Of a DNA stretch of 13,642 nucleotides, positions 1 through 6,803 are shown piece after piece. The first letter of the stretch is position 1. Each line of letters starts with the position of its first letter. The position numbers were made by a program, and so were the translations under genes. Below the pieces are notes generated by a model, which made no database searches, was not told where the DNA came from, and was given only the letters and a program-made list of their open reading frames with translations. The DNA is from JAUWPO01 sp965603285 (GTDB lineage Bacteria > Chloroflexota > Anaerolineae > Anaerolineales > UBA4823): assembly GCA_965603285.1 (NCBI GenBank), contig CBFDCK010000082.1, positions 1 to 13,642 on the forward strand. Direction: 5' to 3'.

Positions 1-770
1 TCGCAAGGAAATATGTCAAATACGATTGTCTTGCCCAACTGCAGCTGGTCGCTGTCTGTTCCGCTGCTGTGAGGTACTCCGGCGTCATGACCGATAGCAA
101 AGATGGTCCCTTCTGGATTTTCAGCGCTTCGTTCAGCCAGCCACAGGTTAATTCGTCGTTTTACATCACCAATCGTTAACGGACTGCCATCCGATTTAAT
201 CAGGACTTGATCTTGCACTCCACGGGATGTCAGGAAATCTGCCACCATATCAACCACTTCAATCGTTTTTTGACCCATGCGCTGAATCCGCCCCACCTCG
301 TCCTCGTCCTTGGTGGACATCGCTGAGAGCAAGACGGGGGTCTCAAATTCCCCAATCAAGGTTATCCCAGGCAAGGCATCCTGCAAGGCAGTAAAAAGGG
401 GATAAGCTTCGTTGGATTCGATTTTACCGTATAGGGCTATCCGTCCCGAAGTTACGCCCACATCACTGAACATGCGCCGGTAGCGTTCAACAGTCGCCAG
501 TAATAGATCTCCTCCCATTTGTCTTCGTAATTCGTGGAGGCGGTAGTCGCCAAGGTTCCTGGTCTCCAGACCAGTCTTTGCGGCTTCGTCACGCTCCATC
601 GAGCTGTAAAACAACACCGGGGCACAGCCGTGCTTTTTGATCAGGTCAGCTTTCGTCAAGTGAGCACCGCCGGTCAGATAAACCATTGCGGGGTTGTGCC
701 GCGCTGATCCGGTGACCAGTAGCGCGTCGATGTCGTTGGCACCCATAAGAGAATCAATATCTTTTTTCAT
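1..770 (-). CDS. M24 family metallopeptidase (Xaa-Pro aminopeptidase-like), N-terminal part, cut by window edge
   Basis: Reading the reverse strand from the ATG at 768-770 gives 256 uninterrupted residues that continue past the left edge. Residues 1 to about 150 look like a creatinase N-terminal domain. From about 150 a pita-bread catalytic domain starts, with STKDEDEVGRIQRMGQKT, then GHDAGVPHSSG (His234) and KTIVFDIFPC, where Asp252 sits where M24 enzymes place their first metal-binding Asp. The remaining metal ligands would lie outside the window. Known members are cytosolic dinuclear-metal peptidases that release the residue before a proline; some relatives are prolidases or have other substrates, so specificity is not assigned. 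The start overlaps the end of selA by 17 bases (selA stop at 754-756), which suggests coupled translation. No strong ribosome binding site is visible before the ATG. Family call is firm; substrate is unknown. Confidence 0.85.
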   Translation of the reverse strand, partial: MKKDIDSLMGANDIDALLVTGSARHNPAMVYLTGGAHLTKADLIKKHGCAPVLFYSSMERDEAAKTGLETRNLGDYRLHELRRQMGGDLLLATVERYRRMFSDVGVTSGRIALYGKIESNEAYPLFTALQDALPGITLIGEFETPVLLSAMSTKDEDEVGRIQRMGQKTIEVVDMVADFLTSRGVQDQVLIKSDGSPLTIGDVKRRINLWLAERSAENPEGTIFAIGHDAGVPHSSGTDSDQLQLGKTIVFDIFPC

Positions 771-2112
771 ACATGAGCCTCAATCCATCCAATAACGCAC
801 CTTCCTGCTCGGGCAGCACGGTGCGTGGGTCCAGCACCACGCGGTCATCTTCAAGCCGTGCGATGATGGCTGGATGCAATTCGCGCAGGCGGGCTATGAA
901 GCGATTTGGGCCTTGAACCCTCAAAGCCAAGATGAATGTCGGTAACGTCTCGCCCGGCAGACTTCCTCCTCCAACGGTCGATTCTCCATTAATCACCTCA
1001 CCGTGTCCAATAACCTCCACCCAGTTCTGAGCGCGCTCCCTGATCTGCTCCGTTGACATTGCGATCATGCGCCAAATAGGTACCTCTTGTGTGGCCTCAT
1101 CTTTCAAATAATGCAGCAATGTCGCCGATAAACCAGCCAGACACAGTTTGTCAGCCCGGACGGCGCGCGCCAGGGGATGTTTTTTAAGCTTCGCTACTAA
1201 ATCTGCACGTCCCACAATAATGCCAGCTTGAGGACCCCCCAGCAACTTATCGCCGGAGAAACAGACCAGGTCTGCTCCTTGAGCCAAAGACTCCTGCACC
1301 ATCGGTTCGTGTCCCAATCCAAAGCGTGACGTATCTAAAAGAGAGCCGGACCCCAAATCATCCACCAGCGGGATTCCAACGCGACGGGCTAGTGAAGCCA
1401 GTTCGGCCAGGCTGGGTTCGGTAGTAAAGCCAATTATCCGGAAGTTAGAACGATGAGCGCGCAGGATCATGACCGGAGATTCATCCAGTGCGGATTCATA
1501 ATCCGCCAGATGAACACGATTGGTCGTACCTACTTCAACAAGTCGCGCGCCGGACTGCTTCATCACATCGGGGACGCGGAAACCCCCGCCAATCTCCACC
1601 AACTGCGTTCGAGCGATAACTACCGCCCTGCGGCGGGCAAGAGCAGTAAGCGCAAGCATCACTGCCGCAGCATTATTATTGACCACCAGGGCTGCACTTA
1701 CGCCGGTAATGCGTTTCAGCAGCGACTCAGCGTGCACCAATCGAGTGCCGCGTTTTCCTTTGCGGAGATCATATTCTAATGTGGAATATCCTGATGCCAC
1801 CGACCGAATTGCATCCAGAGCTGCCTGGCTCAAAGGTGCCCTGCCCAAGTTGGTGTGCAGGATCACACCGGTAGCATTAATCACGTCGCGCAAGGTTGGA
1901 GCCGTCCAATTCTGAAGCTTCAAACCCACTTGCTCCAGGATGGATTCCCGGTCTGGTATGGTGGAGGCTTCGGCATAACCCATTCGAACCTTATCGAGAA
2001 CGCTGCGAATGGCATCCAGCGTGAGTGGACGACCGTAAAACAAAATCCACTGGTTTACTTCTTCGGTTTGTAATAATTGGTCAACGGAAGGAAGAGAACG
2101 CAAATCAGTCAT
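754..2112 (-). CDS. selA: L-seryl-tRNA(Sec) selenium transferase (selenocysteine synthase)
   Basis: SelA is a cytosolic PLP enzyme that converts seryl-tRNA(Sec) to selenocysteinyl-tRNA(Sec) using selenophosphate. From the ATG at 2112 the protein has 452 residues, close to the usual bacterial length of about 460. Its start, MTDLRSLPSVDQLL, resembles the N-terminus of E. coli SelA, which supports this ATG over the in-frame ATG at 2151. The motif VINATGVILHTNLGRAPLS is typical of bacterial SelA. PLVDDLGSGSLLD and CFSGDKLLGGPQAG follow; the Lys in SGDKLLGGPQ (residue 289) is the PLP lysine. The start codon overlaps the stop of the upstream membrane protein as ATGA, and its own stop lies inside the downstream M24 gene, so the three are probably one transcript. 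No clear Shine-Dalgarno precedes 2112, consistent with coupling. SelA-like paralogues with other functions exist, but the N-terminal SelA domain and motifs favour true SelA. selB, selC and selD are not in the window. Confidence 0.93.
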   Translation of the reverse strand: MTDLRSLPSVDQLLQTEEVNQWILFYGRPLTLDAIRSVLDKVRMGYAEASTIPDRESILEQVGLKLQNWTAPTLRDVINATGVILHTNLGRAPLSQAALDAIRSVASGYSTLEYDLRKGKRGTRLVHAESLLKRITGVSAALVVNNNAAAVMLALTALARRRAVVIARTQLVEIGGGFRVPDVMKQSGARLVEVGTTNRVHLADYESALDESPVMILRAHRSNFRIIGFTTEPSLAELASLARRVGIPLVDDLGSGSLLDTSRFGLGHEPMVQESLAQGADLVCFSGDKLLGGPQAGIIVGRADLVAKLKKHPLARAVRADKLCLAGLSATLLHYLKDEATQEVPIWRMIAMSTEQIRERAQNWVEVIGHGEVINGESTVGGGSLPGETLPTFILALRVQGPNRFIARLRELHPAIIARLEDDRVVLDPRTVLPEQEGALLDGLRLMYEKRY

Positions 2113-2501
2113 GGTCGCCATTGACTGCGCTCTCTCATTCGCAGCAGCCATTCAATCAGAGCGAAGCCCACCGCTAAAAGCAGCGCAATGAACGGGTTCA
2201 AGACACGTCCTATTTGCAGCCAAATTAAGGTTGGGAAATAGATCCCAATCCAAAGAGCTTGTCGAAGGACAACAGTTGTCGATGGGGGAGGGATAGAAGG
2301 AAAACGCCGGTTGAGAAACGCTACCAGCGGCAATGAGGTGCCAGTGAAAGCCAATACCCCCGCAAAGAAGAACGCCCATCGAGCGCCACCGCTGGGCGTG
2401 GTATATATCAACAGAAAATATAAACCGCCCCAACCCAGGATCATCAAGAGAATAGCTGACGGTAAGAAAGAACTTACAGGTGGGGAAGTTTGTGTTTCCA
2501 T
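2109..2501 (-). CDS. Small integral membrane protein of unknown function, coupled to selA
   Basis: I do not recognise the family. The 130-residue protein (METQTSPPVSS...) appears to have four membrane helices: about residues 11-32 (FLPSAILLMILGWGGLYFLL), 40-62 (ARWAFFFAGVLAFTGTSLPLVAF), 80-98 (LRQALWIGIYFPTLIWLQI) and 101-119 (LNPFIALLLAVGFALIEWLL), with a basic C-terminus RMRERSQWRP. The loop between helices 2 and 3 is proline-rich (RRFPSIPPPSTT). The open frame extends upstream to 2564, but the ATG at 2501 has AAGGA about six bases before it, so I start there. Its stop overlaps the selA start by one base (ATGA), which implies translational coupling and places it first in the selA-M24 unit. 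Nothing in the sequence links it to selenium chemistry; it may simply share the transcript. Confidence 0.75.
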   Translation of the reverse strand: METQTSPPVSSFLPSAILLMILGWGGLYFLLIYTTPSGGARWAFFFAGVLAFTGTSLPLVAFLNRRFPSIPPPSTTVVLRQALWIGIYFPTLIWLQIGRVLNPFIALLLAVGFALIEWLLRMRERSQWRP

Positions 2502-2609
2502 ATAATCCTTTTCGTTTATATTATTGGCACTATATAAAGTTCTAATTATTCCTGACAACCACAATGCACCTCATGCTAGTAGAGTCATATTAGATCTCGA
2601 AACACAAAT

Positions 2610-2615
2610 ATTATA
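2610..2615 (-). promoter_or_regulatory. Possible -10 box for the membrane protein-selA-M24 unit
   Basis: The reverse strand reads TATAAT here, about 110 bases before the ATG at 2501 and just beyond the dnaK terminator, so it is well placed to start the selA cluster. I could not find a good -35 hexamer at 16-18 bases, so the call rests on the -10 match and position only. The rest of the 2502-2660 gap shows nothing else recognisable. Confidence 0.35.
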
Positions 2616-2659
2616 CTGTAATCCGAACCATAAGATCATAATTGAGCGCTGGGAAATTG

Positions 2660-2697
2660 AAAAACAGGCAGCAGATGTACTCATCTCTGCTGCCTGT
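2660..2697 (-). terminator. Rho-independent terminator of dnaK
   Basis: The arms ACAGGCAGCAGA and TCTGCTGCCTGT (2686-2697 and 2664-2675 as read on the minus strand) form a perfect 12 bp stem with a 10-base loop. On the minus strand five T residues follow (A-run at 2660-2664 on the plus strand). It begins about 50 bases past the dnaK stop, separating dnaK from the selA cluster. Confidence 0.9.
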
Positions 2698-2746
2698 CAA
2701 ACTACTACTTTATTCCAAGGATAACCCGATTGGCTTATCTCACGGA

Positions 2747-4660
2747 TTAAGCTTCATGAAACTCGCCTTCTATGACCTCGCCCTCATCCTCAGGTTCCTG
2801 GTTTCCGACCGGTTCGTGACCGTCACTGCTGGGAGTTGGTCCTTCGGCTCCCGCCTGCTGCTGGGCATACAGCTGCTGGCTGATCGCGTGGAAGGCGTTC
2901 TGCAGTTCATCACTTAATCGCTTGATTTGTGCAGCGTCTTCTCCTTTGATCACTTCACGCAATTCTTCAACTTTGCCTTGAATGTTCTGGCGTTCCTCAA
3001 CCGGCACCTTGTCGCCCAATTCGTTCAGCGTCTTTTCTGTCTGATATGCCAGGCTGTCGGCTGTATTGCGGACCTCAACCAATTCGCGGCGCTGGCGGTC
3101 ATCAGCTTCATGCTCGCGAGCCTGCTGCACCATCAGATCAATCTCGTCCTTATCGAGGTTGGTTGAAGCGGTGATGGTTACCTGCTGCTCTTTACCGGTA
3201 GCTTTATCTTTCGCGGCAACGTTTATGATGCCATTCGCATCGATGTCAAAGGTCACCTCAACCTGCGGCAGTCCACGCAGTGCAGGCGGAATCCCCTCCA
3301 GGCGAAAGCGACCCAGGCTCATATTGTCAGCAGCCATTGGTCGCTCCCCTTGCAAAACATGGATATCGACCGCAGTCTGGTTATCCTCCGCTGTCGAGAA
3401 TACCTCGTTCTTCTTAATAGGGATGGTCGTATTACGTTCGATCAAGACCGTCATCACAGCGCCAAGTGTTTCTAATCCTAGCGAGAGCGGCGTTACATCT
3501 AATAAGAGGACGTCTTTAACCTCTCCACCTAACACACCGGCTTGTATAGCTGCTCCAATGGCTACGACTTCATCAGGGTTTACACCCTTATGGGGTTCTT
3601 TGTCGGTCAGGGAGCGTACAAGATCCTGCACCATGGGCATACGCGTAGCTCCACCAACTAAAATAACTTCATCAACATCGGTAGCCTTCAGTCCCGCATC
3701 CTTCAGAGCCGCATCAAACGGACCGCGAATCCGGGCTACCAGGTCCTCGGTCAGCTGTTCGAACTTTGCGCGGGTAAGTTTCATTTGCAAGTGTTTGGGT
3801 CCAGAAGCATCTGCGGTAACGTAAGGCAGGTTGAATTCAGTTTCCATTACACTGGAGAGCTCAACTTTAGCCTTCTCTGCTCCCTCTCGCAATCGCTGCA
3901 GCGCCTGGCGGTCATCACGTAGATCGATACCGTTTTCCTTTTTAAATTCATCGGCGACCCAATTGACGATAGCCTGATCCCAATCGTCACCACCCAGATG
4001 TGTATCACCGTTGGTCGATTTCACTTCGACAAGGCCATCTCCAACTTCCAAGATGCTGACATCGAAAGTTCCACCACCCAGGTCAAAGACCAAAATTGTC
4101 TCGTTCTCCTCCTTATCCAGACCGTATGCGAGCGCAGCCGCAGTCGGTTCATTGATAATCCGCAGCACTTCCAAACCGGCGATCTTGCCTGCGTCTTTCG
4201 TCGCCTGCCGCTGGCTGTCATTGAAATATGCCGGCACCGTAATAACCGCCTGTGTCACGGACTCGCCCAAATAGGCCTCTGCATCCTTTTTGAGCTTACC
4301 TAAGATCATCGCTGATATCTCTTGGGGACTGTACTCACGTCCAGTGACAGGAATTTCCACACGTGCATCCCCCGCAGGACCTTTAACAATCTTAAAAGAC
4401 ACCATCCCGCGTTCGGTTTCCACCTCATCAAAACGGCGTCCCATGAATCGTTTTATAGAATAAATCGTATTCTCAGGATTGACCACTGCCTGCCTCTTGG
4501 CAGTCTCCCCAACAAGTCGTTCACTGTTCTTGTTGAAAGCCACCACCGAAGGCAGCAAACGCGAACCTTCGGCTGTCGGGATGACAGTCGGATCGCCGCC
4601 TTCCATCACGGCGACTACGCTGTTTGTGGTACCCAAATCGATACCTATTATTTTTGCCAT
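2747..4660 (-). CDS. dnaK: Hsp70 chaperone DnaK
   Basis: DnaK is the cytosolic ATP-dependent Hsp70 chaperone that works with DnaJ and GrpE in protein folding and stress recovery. The 637-residue product has the usual bacterial length. It begins MAKIIGIDLGTTNS with the first phosphate-binding loop (DLGTTNS, residues 8-14). It then has AVITVPAYFNDSQRQATKDA, the second phosphate loop VFDLGGGTFDVSILE, and VILVGGATRMPMVQ. The interdomain linker DVLLLDVTPLSLGLETLG is followed by the substrate-binding domain, the helical lid and an acidic tail (EPEDEGEVIEGEFHEA). The start is fixed by a strong AAGGAG about eight bases upstream. It is transcribed away from dnaA, and has its own terminator at 2660-2697. 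grpE and dnaJ are not adjacent. I saw no CIRCE or HAIR operator in the 5' region, so heat-shock control is not evident from sequence. Confidence 0.98.
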   Translation of the reverse strand: MAKIIGIDLGTTNSVVAVMEGGDPTVIPTAEGSRLLPSVVAFNKNSERLVGETAKRQAVVNPENTIYSIKRFMGRRFDEVETERGMVSFKIVKGPAGDARVEIPVTGREYSPQEISAMILGKLKKDAEAYLGESVTQAVITVPAYFNDSQRQATKDAGKIAGLEVLRIINEPTAAALAYGLDKEENETILVFDLGGGTFDVSILEVGDGLVEVKSTNGDTHLGGDDWDQAIVNWVADEFKKENGIDLRDDRQALQRLREGAEKAKVELSSVMETEFNLPYVTADASGPKHLQMKLTRAKFEQLTEDLVARIRGPFDAALKDAGLKATDVDEVILVGGATRMPMVQDLVRSLTDKEPHKGVNPDEVVAIGAAIQAGVLGGEVKDVLLLDVTPLSLGLETLGAVMTVLIERNTTIPIKKNEVFSTAEDNQTAVDIHVLQGERPMAADNMSLGRFRLEGIPPALRGLPQVEVTFDIDANGIINVAAKDKATGKEQQVTITASTNLDKDEIDLMVQQAREHEADDRQRRELVEVRNTADSLAYQTEKTLNELGDKVPVEERQNIQGKVEELREVIKGEDAAQIKRLSDELQNAFHAISQQLYAQQQAGAEGPTPSSDGHEPVGNQEPEDEGEVIEGEFHEA

Positions 4661-4821
4661 TAATCTCTCCTTTTCTCGCCATACTCCTGATGGCTGGTTA
4701 GTAATTTCCTGAATAAATGCTGCTTGATAAGTTTAATGTTTGACTTTTGGATTTTTATGCTAAGATATAGATGGATGATAACTGTTAAATACAATAACAA
4801 CATTAACAAAATATAGGAGAT

Positions 4822-4830
4822 TTATCAACA
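4822..4830 (+). promoter_or_regulatory. Possible DnaA box
   Basis: TTATCAACA matches the consensus TTATCCACA at eight of nine positions. It is the first of three same-orientation candidates in the AT-rich gap upstream of dnaA. Confidence 0.5.
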
Positions 4831-4852
4831 TTTTCAGCCAGCGATCGCCATA

Positions 4853-4861
4853 TTATGCACC
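4853..4861 (+). promoter_or_regulatory. Possible DnaA box
   Basis: TTATGCACC matches TTATNCACA at eight of nine positions, differing only in the last base. It lies 31 bases downstream of the candidate at 4822, in the same orientation. Confidence 0.45.
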
Positions 4862-4946
4862 TGTGTAACCAAGAATGTAATACTTAAATAAAGAAAATCT
4901 TGAAGTGACAGATTCGGAATCGCAGTGCTTCACATATCAAATTTTT

Positions 4947-4955
4947 TTATTCACA
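4947..4955 (+). promoter_or_regulatory. Probable DnaA box
   Basis: TTATTCACA is a full match to the relaxed consensus TTATNCACA and lies just after a run of T. It is the best DnaA-box match in the window and has the same orientation as the two candidates to its left. Confidence 0.6.
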
Positions 4956-5021
4956 ATTTCTTTAAGGTACAACCAAATTAGTTCATTAAAAGAGAGCAAC
5001 TTCGCATCCAATCAGGGCATA

Positions 5022-5030
5022 TGTGGGGAA
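5022..5030 (-). promoter_or_regulatory. Weak DnaA-box-like sequence
   Basis: The plus strand reads TGTGGGGAA, the reverse of TTCCCCACA, matching TTATCCACA at seven of nine positions. It could be a low-affinity box; alone it would not be notable. Confidence 0.3.
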
Positions 5031-5105
5031 TATAAAGAAAAATACCCTGCATGTGGGACTGCCAAAAATCAATTGTCATTGGCATTGTTATTGCAACATG
5101 CGTTC

Positions 5106-5150
5106 TTTTTTTTAACGTTAGCTAATCTTAAATTATTGGTTAATTTTAGA
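5106..5150. other. Candidate DNA unwinding element
   Basis: Starting with a run of eight T, this 45-base stretch is only about one-fifth G or C and sits between the DnaA-box candidates and the dnaA promoter. It holds the palindrome TAACGTTA. Position and composition suit an unwinding element if the region is the origin. Confidence 0.4.
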
Positions 5151-5169
5151 CTTCCGTAGGGTTAACGTA

Positions 5170-5199
5170 TTGCAAAATATGGGTGGTTTCTGCTAAAAT
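5170..5199 (+). promoter_or_regulatory. dnaA promoter with extended -10
   Basis: TTGCAA (5170-5175) and TAAAAT (5194-5199) are separated by 18 bases, and TG at 5191-5192 gives an extended -10 (TGCTAAAAT). The start of transcription would be near 5206, leaving a leader of about 157 bases before the dnaA ATG. That leader carries two short hairpins: GTCCTC/GAGGAC (5212-5239) and TCCCAT/ATGGGA (5290-5313). Confidence 0.65.
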
Positions 5200-5362
5200 A
5201 GTAAACAAGCTGTCCTCATATTCCAGGTTCAAAGAGGACTCTTCAACTCCCATACCGGGAAACATCTTTTTCATTCTAATATTCGGACTTCCCATCTACT
5301 TATAGAAATGGGACGTTAAGTAAAGTGTTGTCTTAATCTCTGAATTGGAGGAGGATCGCTGG

Positions 5363-6715
5363 ATGAAAGCCGAGCAGGCTTGGCAAGCCGCCCGTGGTCA
5401 ACTACAAATTGAGATGCCCAAGGCTGCCTTTGACACCTGGGTTCAGAATGCAGAGTTAGTCTCGTATGAAGATGGAAGTTTTATCATTGGTGTTCAGAAC
5501 GCCTACGCACGTGACTGGCTGCACAGCCACCTTTCCAGTACGGTAAAACGCTTGCTGACAGGCATCATGAACCGCACAGTAGAAGTCCGCTTTATCGTCT
5601 GGCAGGATGAAAACGAACAGAGCGAGATATTCGAGGAAAATTTATCCATAGAGGAACCAGCAAGCCGCAAACAGAACTCCAGCCTCAACCCCCGCTATTC
5701 TTTTGACAATTTCATAGTCGGCTCCAGCAACCGTCTCGCTCATGCAGCATCCTTGACGGTTGCTGAAAATCCGTCCCATGCCTACAACCCCCTTTTTATT
5801 TATGGCGGTGTTGGTCTTGGCAAGACCCATCTGCTGCACGCGATCGGTAATATGTGCCACCAGTACAACCTGAGCGTACTATATGTATCCTCGGAAGAGT
5901 TCACAAATGATTTAATCAGCGCCATCCGCGCACACCATACTCAGGATTTCCGGGAGAAATATCGCTACATCGACGTCCTTCTAATCGATGATATTCAGTT
6001 CATCGCTGGGAAGGAATCCACACAGGAGGAGTTCTTCCACACTTTCAACACTTTACACGGGCAGAACAAGCAAATTGTGATCTCGTCCGACAGACCTCCG
6101 AAAGCCATGATAACCTTGGAGGAACGCCTGTGTTCACGCTTCGAATGGGGTCTGGCAGCTGACATCCAGCATCCCGTTTTTGAGACACGCATGGCAATTC
6201 TGCGTTCCAAGGCCGAACGAAGCAACTGCCAAATTTCTAACGCACTGCTGGAGCTGATCGCTCGTAAAGTACAGTCAAACATCCGCGAGCTGGAAGGAGC
6301 ATTGACCCGGGTATCGGCTTATGCCAACCTGAGCGGGTTGGAATTAACCCCCGACTTAGTAGAAACGGCGCTTATGGATTTACTACCCCGCCGCAGCGAA
6401 GTGCAACCCGAAGAGATCATCCGTCAGGTTGCAGAGTCCTTTGATGTACCACTTGACAAAATGCTGGGGCGCGACCGCTCGCGCCATATTGCCTTTCCAC
6501 GCCAGATCGCCATGTATCTGCTGCGCGAAGAGGCTAAAATCTCCTTACCTCAAATAGGGAAATCCCTCGGTGGGCGTGACCACACCACCGTGATGTACGG
6601 TTGTGAAAAGATCGCCGACTTATTGGAGCGCGATGACCGCATACGCAGACGGGTGATAGCAATCAAAGAGCAGCTTTATGGTACTACCAAAGTAGCAGTA
6701 CCAAATCATAGATAA
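5363..6715 (+). CDS. dnaA: Chromosomal replication initiator protein DnaA
   Basis: DnaA binds DnaA boxes at the origin, opens DNA and helps load the replicative helicase. From the ATG at 5363 it has 450 residues. GGAGGAGG eight bases before this ATG makes it the start; an in-frame TTG at 5345 overlaps that site and is unlikely to be used. Domain I is residues 1 to about 80 (AEQAWQAARGQLQ...). Domain II is very short. The AAA+ domain begins near NPRYSFDNFIVGSSNRLAHA, with Walker A GGVGLGKT (148-155), Walker B VLLIDDIQF (205-213), and SRFEWGL carrying the arginine finger. Domain IV has the DnaA signature GGRDHTTVM (403-411) that reads box bases. It is the only plus-strand gene here, with its own promoter and terminator. 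dnaN is not downstream, unlike many bacteria. Confidence 0.98.
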   Translation: MKAEQAWQAARGQLQIEMPKAAFDTWVQNAELVSYEDGSFIIGVQNAYARDWLHSHLSSTVKRLLTGIMNRTVEVRFIVWQDENEQSEIFEENLSIEEPASRKQNSSLNPRYSFDNFIVGSSNRLAHAASLTVAENPSHAYNPLFIYGGVGLGKTHLLHAIGNMCHQYNLSVLYVSSEEFTNDLISAIRAHHTQDFREKYRYIDVLLIDDIQFIAGKESTQEEFFHTFNTLHGQNKQIVISSDRPPKAMITLEERLCSRFEWGLAADIQHPVFETRMAILRSKAERSNCQISNALLELIARKVQSNIRELEGALTRVSAYANLSGLELTPDLVETALMDLLPRRSEVQPEEIIRQVAESFDVPLDKMLGRDRSRHIAFPRQIAMYLLREEAKISLPQIGKSLGGRDHTTVMYGCEKIADLLERDDRIRRRVIAIKEQLYGTTKVAVPNHR

Positions 6716-6766
6716 AAAAATCCCGTATCAATAACTTCAAGCTGCCCAAAAAGGATTTATGAATCA

Positions 6767-6803
6767 AGTAGGACAAGATGACATCTTATCCTACTTTTTT
6801 TTT
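6767..6803 (+). terminator. dnaA terminator overlapping the end of the AI-2E gene
   Basis: AGTAGGACAAGATG (6767-6780) pairs with CATCTTATCCTACT (6782-6795) with a single C-A mismatch, giving a long stem with a very small loop. Nine or ten T follow on the plus strand (6794-6803), typical of an intrinsic terminator for dnaA. On the minus strand the mismatch becomes a permitted U-G pair. The T-run encodes the last lysines of the convergent AI-2E protein, and its stop codon lies in the stem. Confidence 0.85.

Larger units (their letters stand above)
4664..5362. other. AT-rich dnaK-dnaA intergenic region; candidate replication origin (oriC)
   Basis: This is the longest gap in the window and has no credible gene. 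It lies directly upstream of dnaA, the commonest position of bacterial origins. It contains three good DnaA-box-like nonamers in one orientation (4822-4830, 4853-4861, 4947-4955), a weaker one in the other orientation (5022-5030), and a very AT-rich block (5106-5150) that could be the unwinding element, followed by the dnaA promoter and leader. Several runs of A and T occur throughout. The box number is modest and none is a perfect TTATCCACA, so the origin call is an inference; cumulative GC skew would test it. Confidence 0.55.

Noticed and set aside
1453..2073. Three plus-strand open frames antisense to selA
   Set aside because: They overlap one another and a confidently identified selA, and have low-complexity translations with no ribosome sites of note.
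2502..2564. Upstream extension of the selA-linked membrane protein (extra 21 residues)
   Set aside because: The ATG at 2501 has a proper AAGGA site, whereas the longer start has none and adds an unlikely segment before the first helix.
3066..3824. 252-codon open frame on the plus strand inside dnaK
   Set aside because: It lies wholly antisense to an intact dnaK. Long antisense frames are a well-known by-product of dnaK codon use, and the translation is rich in Ser/Arg/Thr with no recognisable domain.
4740..4775. Plus-strand promoter-like TTGACT with TAAGAT or similar downstream
   Set aside because: The spacing to a -10 is only 15 bases and no plus-strand gene follows for about 600 bases; an AT-rich gap produces such matches by chance.
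4905..5159. 84-codon plus-strand frame in the dnaK-dnaA gap
   Set aside because: It has no ribosome binding site, runs through the candidate DnaA boxes and the AT-rich block, and its translation looks random.
5345..5362. TTG start adding six residues to DnaA
   Set aside because: Those codons contain the GGAGGAGG ribosome site that serves the ATG at 5363, and DnaA relatives start at the equivalent of that ATG.
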